Assembly (NCBI GenBank): GCA_036320915.1
Contig: JAXBDG010000007.1
Span: 2,666,001-2,730,000, forward strand
DNA length: 64,000 nt
Direction of reading: 5' to 3'
From: Linnemannia elongata
Taxonomy: Eukaryota; Mortierellomycota; Mortierellomycetes; Mortierellales; Mortierellaceae
This document shows positions 34,391 to 46,533 of the stretch, piece by piece (the stretch's first letter is position 1; each line of letters opens with the position of its first letter). Made by a program: the position numbers and the translations under genes. The notes below the pieces were generated by a model that was not told where the DNA came from, did no database searches, and was given only the letters and a program-made list of their open reading frames with translations.

Positions 34391-37300
34391 GGAGTAGTAG
34401 GACTGTAAGACTGAGTCAGGGTAAAGTGAGAGAGCAATTGAGAGTACGAGAGAGTAAGAGAGTGAGAGAGAGTGAGTGTTCGTTGCAGAGGGTATAAGAA
34501 AGGATGACAAAGAGGAAAAGAGGAAGAGAGAAAGCGAAAAGAAGTGAGAGAGAAGGAGGAGTATAAACAAGTATTTATATGATGAACTTGCTCAAAGGGC
34601 TATTCAGTGCTCCCTCTTTCTCCATCCACACTTGGTAATGCAATCTGGTTAAAAAAGGGCGCTTTGGTTAGTGTGTGGACTAACGATTAGTTCACCACTT
34701 ATTAGCCATTTTGACAATGGAAGGACAAGATACGCTTGGCTCATCGATCGCTCGCTCAGTCTGAGAAATCCACTGCTGGGATTGGTGCACTTTGCTGTCA
34801 CTACTCCATGCAGTCTTCTGCCCCGCCAATTTATCTTTTTTTTATTGCTCCTTCCTTCGTCGTATTATTAGGCGGAAAGGAAGGAGGGGTTATGAAACCC
34901 TATGTATCCTGCCATATGTGGTGCAACTTAACTGATGCTGTCCTTTTTTCCGCCTCTGTATTGTGTTTTAGCACGGCCCGATTCGTCCTCTTTGCAGGCA
35001 AGGGAAACAAGACGTTTACCGAGGATACACCATGCTCATGCTCACACCACTCTTCTCCTCTTCTCGTTGACAATCAATAATCCACTCACAACACGCGGAA
35101 TATATCCCACCACCAAGATTATGAAGGTCTTATTTTTCCTCTATCGGCGTCTTCACCCATCACCTTCTGTGCCTGAATTCATCATCTATTGTTCACTGTA
35201 TTTGCCTCGGTGAAAGTAGTATGCTGTGTGGATGACAAACTGCGAAGAAGGGTCTGGAAGCTACACCTTGTACCTCGAATGCGATCGCAGTCATATTATT
35301 AGCAAGCACACATCAGATGGCCACTCTCTCTTCCTTCCATCCCCCCTCCCCCCCCGGGGATACTTTCGTCTGCCCAACTTTGGTTTCCCCCCCCCTCCCT
35401 CTCTCTCTCTCTCTCGACAATGGGTAATTATCATTTTCCTTATTTTCCCTGCCACTTCTCTCTCCGCTTCAAAGGAACAATCTTAAAGAATGAACAAAAT
35501 TTAATGCGTATCCATTCTTCGACAATGAGTACATTACTAAGAGGGTGGACAAGAGAAGTATTCCTCGGTCACCCCTGTCTCATCGTGTCCGTTTTGCCTT
35601 TGCCTCGCGTAATAAATTGTCATCATCCAGCCCATCTTTCTTTTCTTGTTTCCGTTTGCCTTTTTTTATTTTAGCCATAAATTCAGCTGGACAAGTTCAA
35701 GGCGGCAGAAAATAAAAAATAAAAAAAATAACGACAAAGCGTAAAAATAAAATAACGAGGCGGGAGAGGCGGAGCAAAGGCAAAACCACCCCTGGCCATT
35801 GGTGGTTTTTCTGTCTTTGCCGAGGAGCAGGGGCGCCGCCTGAACAAGGTGTGAAACAGGGTGAGTGGGTGGGCCTTTGGAGGAAAAATACAAAGCAGTG
35901 AAAAACAAGTTCATTCACTGGCGCATCATCACGGCAGGCAATGCGTGCGGTGCGAGCAAGGATAATAAACTCTCCGAACTGAAAGAGAGATGTAGTAAGC
36001 AACCAGCAGCCAAGTGCTTCGTTCATGCTTAATGCGACAAAGAGAAACGACAAGATCTACGGATGCAGGCGATGATGATGAGCGAATGTAATCGGATAGG
36101 ACAATCGATAGAAAGAAATAGAAAAGGTTAACTCTTGTGATGAGACTGTAGGACAAGAACCAAAACTGATGAAAGGATGACATACATCTCCAAAGGGAGT
36201 GAAGTGAGAGCAAAAGTTCTCTCTTGTTCTCTTTGGATGCTGTTATTTGTCCAAGAGAGCATTTACCCATCCGCGTTGTTCTTTTCTTTTGTACCTTTGT
36301 CTCCAGTGATTTTATGTGTTGTCTACTCCAATGGACCACCTCCTCGCTTACGAATTAGACTTTTTTTTTTCTTTCTCTCTTTTCCAACGGATCAGTGTGA
36401 TCAGTGATCAGTGATTGTACCTGTCCCCTGTCCCTGTCCCCGCCTCTCAACGGTCCATGATCGAAGATCAAAAAAAAATCTTTTCCCTCCATCACTGTAT
36501 GTATATCTCCTTTCTCTTCTCACTAAATAATAATCCCAGGGCAGAGAGGGAAAAGAAGGAAAAGAAAGAAAAGAAAGAAAGGATGGAAGGTAAGATTGAT
36601 ACCGTAAACAAACAAATGACGAAAACGGCCATTCGCCAAACAGTAGTAAACAAATACACGAACAGGAAACAGTCATCATTGACGTCCTTATCCAACAAAG
36701 AACACTACCAAGAAGAGGGCTCACTCACGTTCACTTTCCTGGACTTCGTCGTTGTCATAGTTTTGTTCATCCTGTCAAAGTAGTTTGACAATCTACAACA
36801 TGCATGGTACTCGAATAAACTAGTGCTCACATACATCGGGTAATGTGGGCAATGTAGACAATGTGCTAAGGATGACAAGGATCGATATTAATAATACAGG
36901 GCTGTTCCTCTCACTTTGTCTGCTAGGGAGTCCAGAAAAGAAATAATACATTGACAACACATCCCAAGTGAGAGCATCAATTACAAGAGCCACTACCGGA
37001 GGGTATCCAGACAGGCAACTACAATAGTAACTTCTCTGTCAGGGTTAATTGCATTCATAGAACGTCCTAGTCCGCTTCCACAACAGTATACTTTAATGGT
37101 GTCTGTCAGTCACACCTTCCTGTTGTACTGTACACTGTAGTAGGCTGACTAACTTTTTCTTTGTCCAATTGTACAGTACTTCCGCTCCTACGCAACCAGG
37201 ACTACTGTAACCCTCGTATCTGAGAACTAAAGGGAGGATCCGATTAAGTTTGCGTCTTGACCTGACCGACTTCTTCTGCTACCGCGGTGTGTTTTGTTCA

Positions 37301-38767
37301 GACAACACTCTTTCCAATAGCCCCATGTTTTATGTTCTGCAACAAACAATTGCGCAAATTGTAGAAAATGAAATAAAAAGCACCCTTCCCGTCGTTCTGT
37401 CAAAGCGAGTTCGGGCCCTTTTCTTCGTCCTTGTTTGAATGTGTAGACCTATTCAATCAATTCGCAAACAGGTGATAAGGCAACCGCGCACACACAGAGA
37501 CAAACAAAAAAGAGAACCGCTGACCACAGTTTCTCTCTTAGGCACAGCCCTTGAAGGAGAAAACTGATTAGTCGAAGCATGATCCTCTTTCCGTCCCTTT
37601 GGACAGGGTCCTCACTCTTTGCATATATCTCCTCAGTTTCCCCTCAGTGTTAAACGACAGAGTGCAAAGAGTTGAGAGAAAAGGGCGAGGGAAGTGAATA
37701 AGAGAGAGGGCTGGTGGAAATGCAGTAATGTGCCGATAAAAGAAGGGTGTTTTAACCACGCAACGAGGAAAGACAGAGAAATGAGAGAGAGCCGAAGGGG
37801 TTCTGATGGGATGCAATAACCCGATAGGAGGAAGGAACGAAGACGAAGCGGGACTGAACTGTGAGGCAATAATGGTCCGATAAAGAGATGAAGAGTGTCT
37901 TAACACACACAAAGAGCCAGAGAGTCCCCTTCCTCGGAACCTTTCTCCTTGAAGCTCATGCGCATTATACTATTATTCGGCCATGTTGACTGAATTAGCC
38001 CTGTTACAGTTCAGCCGACATCCAATATTATTAGTGTAAAATGACACATAAGCGGTACGGAACTCTAGCAACGGGAAATTACATACATGTGGGCGTTAGC
38101 GAATGGGCGTTCTTTTGGTAACCAGGCAAGAGCCGATGAGACTCACCCGCGAAAAGGGAGGTCGGCGTGGACTACCCTGCTGTCCTACAGAGGAGGAGTT
38201 CCACTTTGTCATACAGCCCCTGACCATTTCTTTTGCCTTTTCATGGGGCCATCTATTACGCGTATCAACTACTTTGAAGTACATGTTGATAAAGAAAAGG
38301 ACAAGGGTGAAAAGAGCATGGCATCGTTTGCGAATGATGCCATGGAACATAGGAATCACAAACACAAGCAGCCACAGGTATGCAAAAGAGATAGATGGTT
38401 TGAAGGAAAGAGTTAAGATGCACCAGAAGTTTAGGTCTATAAGAAAACTAGGAACCCTTACTTTTTCTATAACCTTCTTCACTTGGTGGAGCATTGCCAC
38501 CTTGCAGGCGTGATGAACGCTAAGGAGGAGTAAAAGTAGCCATTCGCCCACCTCTGAAAGGCCATCGACTCCTCGACTCCAGCAGCAGTCCACGCAGTGA
38601 CGAAGAGATGGATAGTGCGTTTGTTTTCTTTTGCCTGTTTCCCGAAAAGTGCCCACGGGCAACAAAAAATTAGAAAAGGGTTATGGTTTATTATCCTTTC
38701 GATGTGGGGCGGGCGGAACGGGCAAAGGCGGAGATCGCTAAAATATACCTTCTGGTTCACCGAGTCA

Positions 38768-38790
38768 TTTTTTTTTTTTTTTTTTTTTTT
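38768..38790. repeat. Poly-T tract
   Basis: Twenty-three uninterrupted T followed by further T runs broken by single A up to about 38809. In the middle of a gene-free region. Confidence 0.85.
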
Positions 38791-39318
38791 ATTTTTTTAT
38801 TTTTTTTCAGTTCTTCTCTTCCTTGCTCTTTCTGTTTCTTCAACATCAAGCTATTGCACACTTCTCTTGGAAAGTGTTGGACAAATGAAGAAGGATGAGG
38901 GACAAGCGTACCAGACAGAGAGAGAGAGCGTGTGCGTGTGTGGCCTGACCCTTTGTATGAAAAGCCGCCTGCAATACTGTCAGGTAACCCTTCGATCAAT
39001 TGTCTATTTGACACCTTTGCCAGGATGTTTATTTTGTTGGGCTAGACCCCATCCGCTAGCAATGATACGACCGAAATGCAACATGGATCGTGCGTGCATG
39101 CGGGTTAAATGCCACCAGAATTCCATTATTTGAACACGCACCAGGTTGCTCCTATTTCACCCATTTTTGTTAGCCATTGCTCCTACTTTCTCCATGACGG
39201 ATTTACCTGTATCCCTTCATGCTTATGACCACTTTTTGTCAATGACCATCCCACCACTGGTGCATTAACGTCCTTTCATCCCATTGTTGGGCCAATGGCG
39301 CCGTGTATGGAGTACACG

Positions 39319-39324
39319 CTTATC
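39319..39324 (-). promoter_or_regulatory. GATA element upstream of allantoicase
   Basis: CTTATC on the plus strand is TGATAAG when read with its neighbour on the minus strand, a full HGATAR site. Fungal GATA factors (AreA/NIT2/Gln3 type) use such sites to switch on purine and allantoin catabolism when good nitrogen is absent. 643 bp before the start codon; motif evidence only. Confidence 0.35.
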
Positions 39325-39429
39325 AAGGTCTCTGGACCCTGTCTTGCTTTACCCTGGGCTACTATAAGCACTTTGATGGGCGAAATGAGCCATTCCCAAG
39401 CGACCCTTTTCAAACCCTATAGATGAGAA

Positions 39430-39435
39430 GATAAG
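39430..39435 (+). promoter_or_regulatory. GATA element upstream of allantoicase
   Basis: AGATAAG, a second full HGATAR site, 532 bp before the start codon and 105 bp from the first, in opposite orientation. Paired GATA sites are typical of nitrogen-regulated fungal promoters. Confidence 0.35.
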
Positions 39436-39966
39436 CAACTTGATGACACTCTACGTACAACAAGGACCTGAAGGTAAAATAAATATGGTCAAAGTCAAAA
39501 AGAAAAAAAAGAGCGGGCTAATGATCAACTCCACCTCTTTTTTTGCGGGTCAGGTTATTCTTGTGGGTTATTCTCCCCTTCAGACCTTACTGTCGCCATT
39601 CAAAGACCCACCTTTCTCGCCTTGCCCTAGTTTCTAGCCCACCTTCCTTCCGAACTCGAATGCGCTTGAACCAAATGACTTCTGCTGCCAATCTTAACTC
39701 TTGCTTTGTCCCCATTGCCCAAAGGTAGAGTCATTCACAACTATAAAAGCACCACTCGTTCCTCTCTTTTCTATTTTCTTTTTTCTGTTCCTTATCCCTT
39801 TCATCGGAATAACCAAAGCCAAAAAAAACACAACTTTGAACCTCTTGCATTAGAGTGTGCGTGCCTTTTTTGTTCTCAATCCCACTTTCATACTCTTCCC
39901 CGCCCTTTACCCACTAAGCACGGTCTGCACCCACCCCCCCGAAAAGAAATTCGAACACTGCCCGGA

Positions 39967-42322
39967 ATGTCTCCAGCAACCACCGCCATTGCCACCGCCA
40001 CCACCTCGGATGTCTCATCCACCACCTCCACCTCCACGACTGTCGCTGCTGCCAAGGCAGCAGTTGCCGATGCTGTTGCTGCCCCTACCTCAGCCATCGC
40101 CTATCAGACTATTGAGGTTGCCGATCTCGCTGCCACCTTTGCCGACTATGTTGGTGAGTGAGACTGACGCGCCTCATTTTTGTTATTGCATCTCCAGCAG
40201 CTGATCAACGTTTACTATTGACCACTGACACTGTCACTGTCTCCCATTATGAACAACACAAGACCTTGCGGTTAAGTCCCGCGGCGGCAAGGTACTGACG
40301 ACCTCGGACGAGTGGTTTGCAGAGTCCCACAACCTGTTGACGGCTGCTGCACCCATCTCACGTAAGGGCCACTTTACGCCCAAGGGTGCCTGGTTCGATG
40401 GCTGGGAGACTCGCCGCCACGGTCCTGAATATGACTGGTATGTTCTCAACCTTATCCCTCCACACTTTGTCTCGCTTAATTGTTGCTAAAACACGGACAG
40501 CATATGCAATGCAATGCAGAATAAGGATCCCACCGTTACTCATTTCATTTCTTTCTTTCTTTCGAATCTATCATGTAGGTGCGTAATTCAGCTGGGTTAC
40601 CCTGGCACGGTTGCAGGTTTCGAGGTCGATACGGCCTTCTTTACGGGAAACCACTCCCCCTTTGTCTCTGTGGAGGGTTTCGTGGCCAGTCCTTCCGCCA
40701 CGGTGGCTACAGGTCCCGAGGACGTTAAGAATGGTACAAGTGGTGTTAGTGTCAATGGCGCCACCTCCGATCAAAGTTCCACAGTTGCTGTCGCGGCTTC
40801 TGGTGCTGGTGCTGCCGCTGCTTCCCTCGCCACTGTCATCCCCGACACTGCCGAGGGGTGGGAACAGGTTCAGTGGACTCCTATCCTCCCCAAAGTGGCT
40901 CTGAACCCCGGCTCCCGCCACGGATTCAAGTTGGAGGTCCCCACCACCCAGTTCTTCACCCACATTCGCTTCAGAATGTTCCCTGATGGTGGAGTCGCTC
41001 GTCTGAGGGTCTATGGAAAGGTCCACCAGGTTCTTCCCGAGGACAAAGCCGACGTCTTTGACCTGGCTGCTGTTGGAGCCGGTGCTCGTGTTGAGGCCTT
41101 CTCTGATGCTCATTTCGGCCATCCCTCTAATCTTTTGCTCCCTGGACGCGGCCATGACATGTCTGATGGTTGGGAGACCAAGCGCTCTCGCGCTCCTGGC
41201 CACGTCGACTGGTCCCTCATCAAGTACGTCTCTCTCTTTTCTTTTATTGGGGTTGTTGCATAGATTATCTATTAACGCGAGAAAACGATCTTGAGGCCGT
41301 GTTCTAATTACTCTTTCACTTTATGAACGATTAGGTTGGGTGTTGCTGGTCACCCTACTCTGATCGAGATCGACACTGCTCACTACATGGGAAACCCTCC
41401 CAAGTCGGTCACCCTGCTCGGATACACTGCCGAGGACACCCTTCAAGAGAATCCTATCACTCTCTTGAGCGAGGCTCCCGTCAAGCCTCACCGTCAGCAC
41501 TTTTTCGAGATCCCCTCCGAGGTGAGCTCCGGTCCTGCTGTCACGTCAGTCAAGGTCGTGATGATTCCTGATGGCGGTATCAAACGTGTCCGCGTCTTTG
41601 GATCCCAGTCATGGCCCGCAAATGCCATCCCTGCTAACTCCACCATTGGTCAGCGCCAGCCCCTCCCAGACGAGGACACCTGGAACCTGTTGACCATCGA
41701 GGCCGAGCCCATCACCAAGGAGGCCTTTGCCCCTTGGGGTCAGGTCATCGAGGTCCCTACTTATGACCCCAACTCGATCAAGGTTAATCAGGGCACCGCC
41801 CAAAAGTTTTCCCACATTGGTTTCTTTTCCAACTTGCGTTCCTACGCCTTGAACGACGAAGTCATCGCCGCCAACGGAAACAAGTCCCTCGACAAGGCCT
41901 GCCCCTCGGATCACAAGCCCGCAGTTGCAAACATTGCCATTTTCCAGTGCTACAAGCCCATCGAGACCAAGGATATTGGCGTCCGCCTGTTGGAGCGCCA
42001 CCCCTACTCCTCGCAGATGTTTGTCCCAATGGGTGGAGATGGCAACGGTGGTTTTGTGGTTGTAGTAGCCAAGGATCGTACGTCGGACGGTAATCCTGAC
42101 TTGTCGACCCTGAAGGCCTTCACGGTCGCCAACAGCCAGGGCATCAACTACAAGCCCAATGTCTGGCACCACCCCATGATTGTCACCGGACGGCCTGTGA
42201 CCTTTTTGACGATTACTCATGAGTCGGGTGTTGGCCGCGATGACTGTGAGGAGTATTGGTTCAAAAAGGAGGCTGCTACTGTCGGAAACCAAGACGGTGT
42301 TGCTGCTGTTGTGCGCATCTAG
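39967..42322 (+). CDS. Allantoicase-ureidoglycolate lyase fusion protein
   Basis: Predicted bifunctional enzyme of allantoin catabolism: allantoate to ureidoglycolate plus urea, then ureidoglycolate to glyoxylate plus urea. Exons 39967-40153, 40263-40437, 40579-41223 and 41335-42322 give 664 residues. After an Ala/Thr-rich N-terminus, residues 50-440 are two tandem allantoicase repeats: DEWFAESHNLL, KGAWFDGWETRRH, WCVIQLGYPGTVAGFEVDT and FRMFPDGGVARLRVYGKV, then SDAHFGHPSNLLLPGRG, MSDGWETKRSR, LIEIDTAHYMGN and MIPDGGIKRVRVFG. Residues about 457-655 are an AllA/Dal3 domain: EPITKEAFAPWGQVIEVP, VNQGTAQKF, LLERHPYSSQMFVPM, GQG-type SQGINYKPNVWHHPM and DDCEEYWF. Yeast encodes these as separate Dal2 and Dal3. 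No intron or stop separates the domains; exon 4 covers the junction, so the fusion is not a splice artefact of my model. Urea would then feed urease. Confidence 0.93.
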
Positions 42323-42834
42323 ATTGTCTTTTTTTGACAGGCAACAAAAGGTTGTGAATAAAAAGATAATGATACCCCTCTCCTATCCCATCTTGATGCC
42401 ATTGATGAGAAATGAAGTTAGTGGCGAGGAAGCAACGATGATCGCATGTGCTTTATCAACGAGACAAATCCTAACCGTCCGTCTACCTCAGACTCCGCCC
42501 GGGGTCGACCAACAAATGACAACAAAAAAAAAATACGATCGTTTTGTTATGGGGTGGACTGAGAACAAAGGCGCGGAAGGAGGAGAAGCGACACCGAAGA
42601 AACGAAGGGACAAACACTCATACCGAGAGGCCTTCAAACCTGGCTACTCACACTCTTGCTGGCTCCTTTTTTATCGTCTCCATCATCGTTGGTTACTTTT
42701 TTGTCTTCTTCTTTTCTCTCTTTCCTTGTTCAGTCCGCTTCAACTTCAAACTTCATAATATACCCCTCTGCCTCAGCCTAAATCTCCTTGAAGGAACATC
42801 ACACCAGCCAACAAACATCAACTTACGACCCACC
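42323..42834. promoter_or_regulatory. Compact intergenic region between allantoicase fusion and PLP decarboxylase
   Basis: 512 bases holding the 3' end of one gene and the T- and C-rich promoter/leader of the next (about 42640-42834). No separate gene seen. Confidence 0.4.
42357..42362 (+). terminator. AATAAA polyadenylation signal candidate
   Basis: Canonical hexamer 35 bases after the stop of the allantoicase fusion gene. Confidence 0.5.
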
Positions 42835-45766
42835 ATGACCACTGCAGACCTCTGCCAAGATGCACAAGAACTCGACCTGCTCATCACCAAAATGAAAGAT
42901 CTCCTCGTCCAATGTAAGCAGCCCTTACTCATTCCACTGTACTCCCCCGTTTTTCTCTCCGTCTCTCTCTGTGTCTCTCTCTCTCCGTCTCTCTCTCTCT
43001 CACTCTCTCTTTGTCCCCCCCCCTCTCTTGTTTATTCCGCTGTTGTGTTCAATAATTTTTATTCCGGCTGACTCATGATGTGTATCTACTTTAATTGTTT
43101 TCTTTTTTTTTCTGCCATTGTTCGCTGCGCATGGGGACACTCCTTTTGGCCGATCCGACAACTCGTATGAAATAATCGAATGTTCATCGTCCCTTACTCC
43201 TTGCTTAAATTCGGATCGGAATGGTTCGTCAGATATGGACGAGAGCAGGCAGCCCCAGGGTCGTCTAGTCGATTACAAGGAGCCACACGAGCTGGAGCAG
43301 ATCATGGACTTTTCCCTACCAGACTTTGGAGTTGGACCTGAAGGTAAGCTTCACATAGTTTGCTTCTCCCTCTTATGTGATTTCATGGGCAGTTGGACCA
43401 TAAGAGAGAGACAGATAGATTGATACATGCATCCAAACGTATCTTTTCTGTCGCTCGAGAAATTGAGTGAGGTAGTACTGGATAATGATGGAGACCAATG
43501 CATGAGTGTCAATGGTGTCTCTCTCCCCCTCTGCGTGTGTAACCGTCTTTTATTTTTTTTTTTATTTTTTTTTTATGACTTTTACTTGCGTATGATATGA
43601 TCTCTACTTCTCTCTCCACTTCCTCCTTGCCACTCACTCCCCTTCTCGACTCTTGAATGAATACCTGAATGGTTCTATATGGTGATCGGACCTTGTTAAT
43701 TATTTTGAAACTCACTCCCCATCCCCATTGATCTCTAATATTTCCAATAGGAATTTTCCCAACAATCACTCAGACACTCAAGCATAGCGTCAACACATTC
43801 TCGCCCCGCTTCATGGACAAACTCTATGCAGGTTCCTCCCCCATTGGGGTCCTCTCCGAACTCTTGCTCGCCGGACTCAACGGCAATTCGCACGTCTATC
43901 ACGTATCCCCCGTCTTCACCATGATGGAGATCCACGTCACCCGCGCCCTCGCTCGGCTCTATGGCTTTAACGGCGAACGCGCCGGAGGACTCTCTTGCCC
44001 CGGAGGAAGTGCCAGCAACCAACTGGCCATGGTAACCGCAAGAAACTCGCTTTACCCAGAGATCAAGAAACTCGGATACTTTCCTCGACCATCGATCCAA
44101 CAACGGCGGGAAATGGAGGAGCATGGATACTCGTTTACAGGAGTCAACATGTCGACATATGGAAAGCTGATTGCGTTCACTAGCAGCGCGGGACACTATT
44201 CTTTGGAGAAATCGGCCGTCATGATGGGCTTGGGCACAGAGAATATTGTCAGCGTTCCCTGTGATTCTTACGGATCCATGATCCCCTCCGAACTTGGTAA
44301 GCGCCTTCCTTCCAGAACGGGTCAAATCACATCAATGACGCATTTCACAGAAACGATCGCGTCAGTTTCCTGTCTCTCGGCTAGTTCCAACTCAGCAAGC
44401 CACTGCTTCTATCCATCCACTCATGCGACTTCCTCGCTCTTTTAACTGTAGAACGATTGATTCAGGAACACATCGCGTTGGGACACACACCCTTTTTCAT
44501 CAATGCGACAGCAGGGACAACCGTCCTGGGGGCCTTTGATCCCATCCGTCCTTGTGGTGAGATTGCTCAAAGATACAACTGCTGGTTTCATGTTGACGGT
44601 TCCTGGGGAGGAGCCGTCGTTTTTGTTCCCGGGCTCGCCAAGACCCTCCTCGACGGATCTGAACTCGTATGTCGTTTTTGGATGTCGCATGTGTTTTGTG
44701 GTGATTGTGCAGGTGATTGCCATGACGAAATTTCTGATGCCAAATTTACCTTTTATTTAAATGCGCAATTATCCTTTTCTAGGCACAATCGATTACAGTG
44801 AATCCTCATAAGATGTTGCAGACATCTCTTCAGTGCTCGCTCCTTCTGGTCCCCGACTCTTCCATCTTCCCACGTGCAAACGCCCTGAAAGCCAACTACT
44901 TGTTTCATGGACAGAGCCACGACTTGGGCGACGGCACGCTCGGGTGTGGACGGCGCTCGGATGCGGTGAAGTTGTTCTTGGGCTGGAAGTATTACGGTCG
45001 TCTCGGATATCAGGCCAGGATTGAAAAGTCGTTGTCGAACGTGACGCGGTTTGGAGAGTTGTTGGCTCAGGATAATTTCAGAGACAATAGGATACAGATG
45101 CTGAGACTGGGTTATGATCACGAAGATATGAACCATCGTCGGGTTGTAAGGGAGGAAGGTAAGCGGGATAAGACACTGCCCAGTCTATTGCAGGTCTGCT
45201 TCTGGTACCGGCCTCGTAACAGCCGGTTGATTGACTGGAGAGGCACCGAGAGACTGTGGAGAGAATCCGAAGAATCGTCTGCTCAGGAGCCTCCTTCCCG
45301 TATCCCTTCCACAGCCGCTACCCCCTTGATCGACTCGCAGCCCTACTTTACGGGAAACACGGACATCAAATCGGCAACGTCGTCAAGTGTCTCTCCCACC
45401 TCCTCGACTACATCTCTGGAATCGTACGAGTCCACCTCCACAGCGTCATCCATTTCTCCCTCGACCACGACGCCCTTTACAAAAGTCGCCGATCGTGGGG
45501 TCATCCTGACAGACCCGCAAGAGCGTCAACAAGCCAAGGAATGGATGGAGCAAGTGACAAAGTTGGTGCATGGTCGGATCCGTAGCCGTGGTGGGTTCAT
45601 GATTGACTATGCGCCGCTTGGTCCCTACCTGCCAGTGTTTTTCAGGGTGGTATTGAATCCTCCTACGATTCGGGAGATTGACTTGACCATGTTGGTGGAC
45701 GAAATCTTGGAGTGCGGAGATATTATCGAGTCCCAGCTGGACATTCCTGCCTTCTGCCACATTTGA
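42835..45766 (+). CDS. Group II PLP decarboxylase, animal GAD/cysteine sulfinate decarboxylase type
   Basis: Predicted to decarboxylate an acidic amino acid (glutamate, aspartate or cysteine sulfinate). Exons 42835-42913, 43233-43343, 43751-44296, 44452-44666 and 44783-45766 give 644 residues. Motifs: LVQYMDESRQPQGRLVDY (junction of exons 1 and 2), SPRFMDKLYAG, HVYHVSPVFTMMEIHV, LSCPGGSASNQLAMVTARN, FINATAGTTVLGAFDPI, WFHVDGSWGG, and NPHKMLQTSLQCSLLLV with PLP lysine K327. These place it with animal-type GAD65/CSAD/GADL1, not with the bacterial/plant/yeast Gad1 group. Residues about 477-563 are a Ser/Thr/Pro-rich insert absent from CSAD (about 490 residues), between the strand LPSLLQVCFWYRP and the C-terminal small domain (GGFMIDYAPLG). 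Substrate cannot be told from sequence by eye. Introns 1 and 2 are long (319 and 407 bp). Confidence 0.92.
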
Positions 45767-46266
45767 TCTAAACATTTTATAAAAAGAACGCCACCAATTG
45801 ACCTGATTAAGGGGAGGGGACAATAGTTGTGTAGTAGGTTTCGTCCATCTGGTCCAGATTTGTCCATTTTTGTAATCCACTTGTGCATTTGAGTTTAGTT
45901 TTGCTCCACTTCTCTCATATTCTTTTGTGCTCTGAACGGGGTTCTGCCGGACAGACAGACAAAGAGATAAGGGCAGGTTCAAAGTGTGAGGCATTTTCTG
46001 CACCTTCCTCCTTACGACGTTGAGTGACATGGGGTCTCCGAAAGGCTGGCGATGGAACGATAGGAACCGTTTTGACCGTTACCGCTTGATTTAACTGATG
46101 AACCTGATGGGGACTTTAATTGTCTCACTCACACCTCCACAAAATGCTTAATTACCCTGATGACTCCTGTTGTATCCGAGGGTCGTCATGGGCATGTGGA
46201 TGTCTGGTTTTTACCGGGGAGTGTTGGTGGTGTAAGTAGGTTGGTCTGGAAGGAGCAATCCAGTTA

Positions 46267-46533
46267 CTACGACGTCCGCGGAGCGGGTTTCCATCCCCCT
46301 GAAAGAGATCGTCCCCTCCCTGAGGGTGCCTTGTTGTGAATCGACAGCGGTTCACAGACACGACAGCGCGCCCATGCTCCTTTCGATACAACACAGTCCT
46401 CGCAGTAACACTGTCTAACAATTGTTTCATGTTGATCCTTGCAAGCCGCATGTCCTTGTAACCTGCGCTTCCCAGTTCCCTGTGCTCCCTTCGGCGTGCG
46501 AAAGGCGTGTGCATCATAGACATGGCAACCCAA
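46267..46533 (-). other. Cryptic cysteine-rich open frame, possibly a decayed zinc-binding domain
   Basis: An 88-codon open frame whose middle reads GHAACKDQHE, then QCYCEDC, nine residues, then CRVC. Paired CxxC motifs with a nearby Cys-His resemble a small zinc-ribbon or treble-clef finger, and the WARC context looks protein-like. It has no leader tract, no splice-linked neighbours I can identify and no strong codon bias. It may be a relic of a gene or mobile element, or chance. Confidence 0.2.

Larger units (their letters stand above)
34389..39966. other. 5.6-kb gene-poor spacer upstream of the allantoicase gene
   Basis: No supported gene. The left end is promoter of the minus-strand gene; the right end (about 39740-39966) is a pyrimidine-rich leader of the allantoicase gene. 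Between them are simple-sequence features: C runs near 35340-35358 and 35389-35397, a T tract at 38768-38790, AAAG-type repeats near 36552-36580, and a short inverted pair GTACTGTAC/GTACAGTAC near 37127-37179. Overlapping open frames at 38087-38665 on both strands have no family resemblance. Confidence 0.5.

Noticed and set aside
37127..37179. Inverted GTACTGTAC/GTACAGTAC pair as a transposon end or hairpin terminator
   Set aside because: Only 9 bases, no target-site duplication and no partner element; within chance expectation.
38087..38665. Overlapping open frames on both strands (up to 189 codons)
   Set aside because: No domain-like sequence, no codon bias, and both strands open equally.
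41609..42292. 227-codon minus-strand frame opposite the ureidoglycolate lyase domain
   Set aside because: Shadow of the sense gene, whose domain identity is certain.
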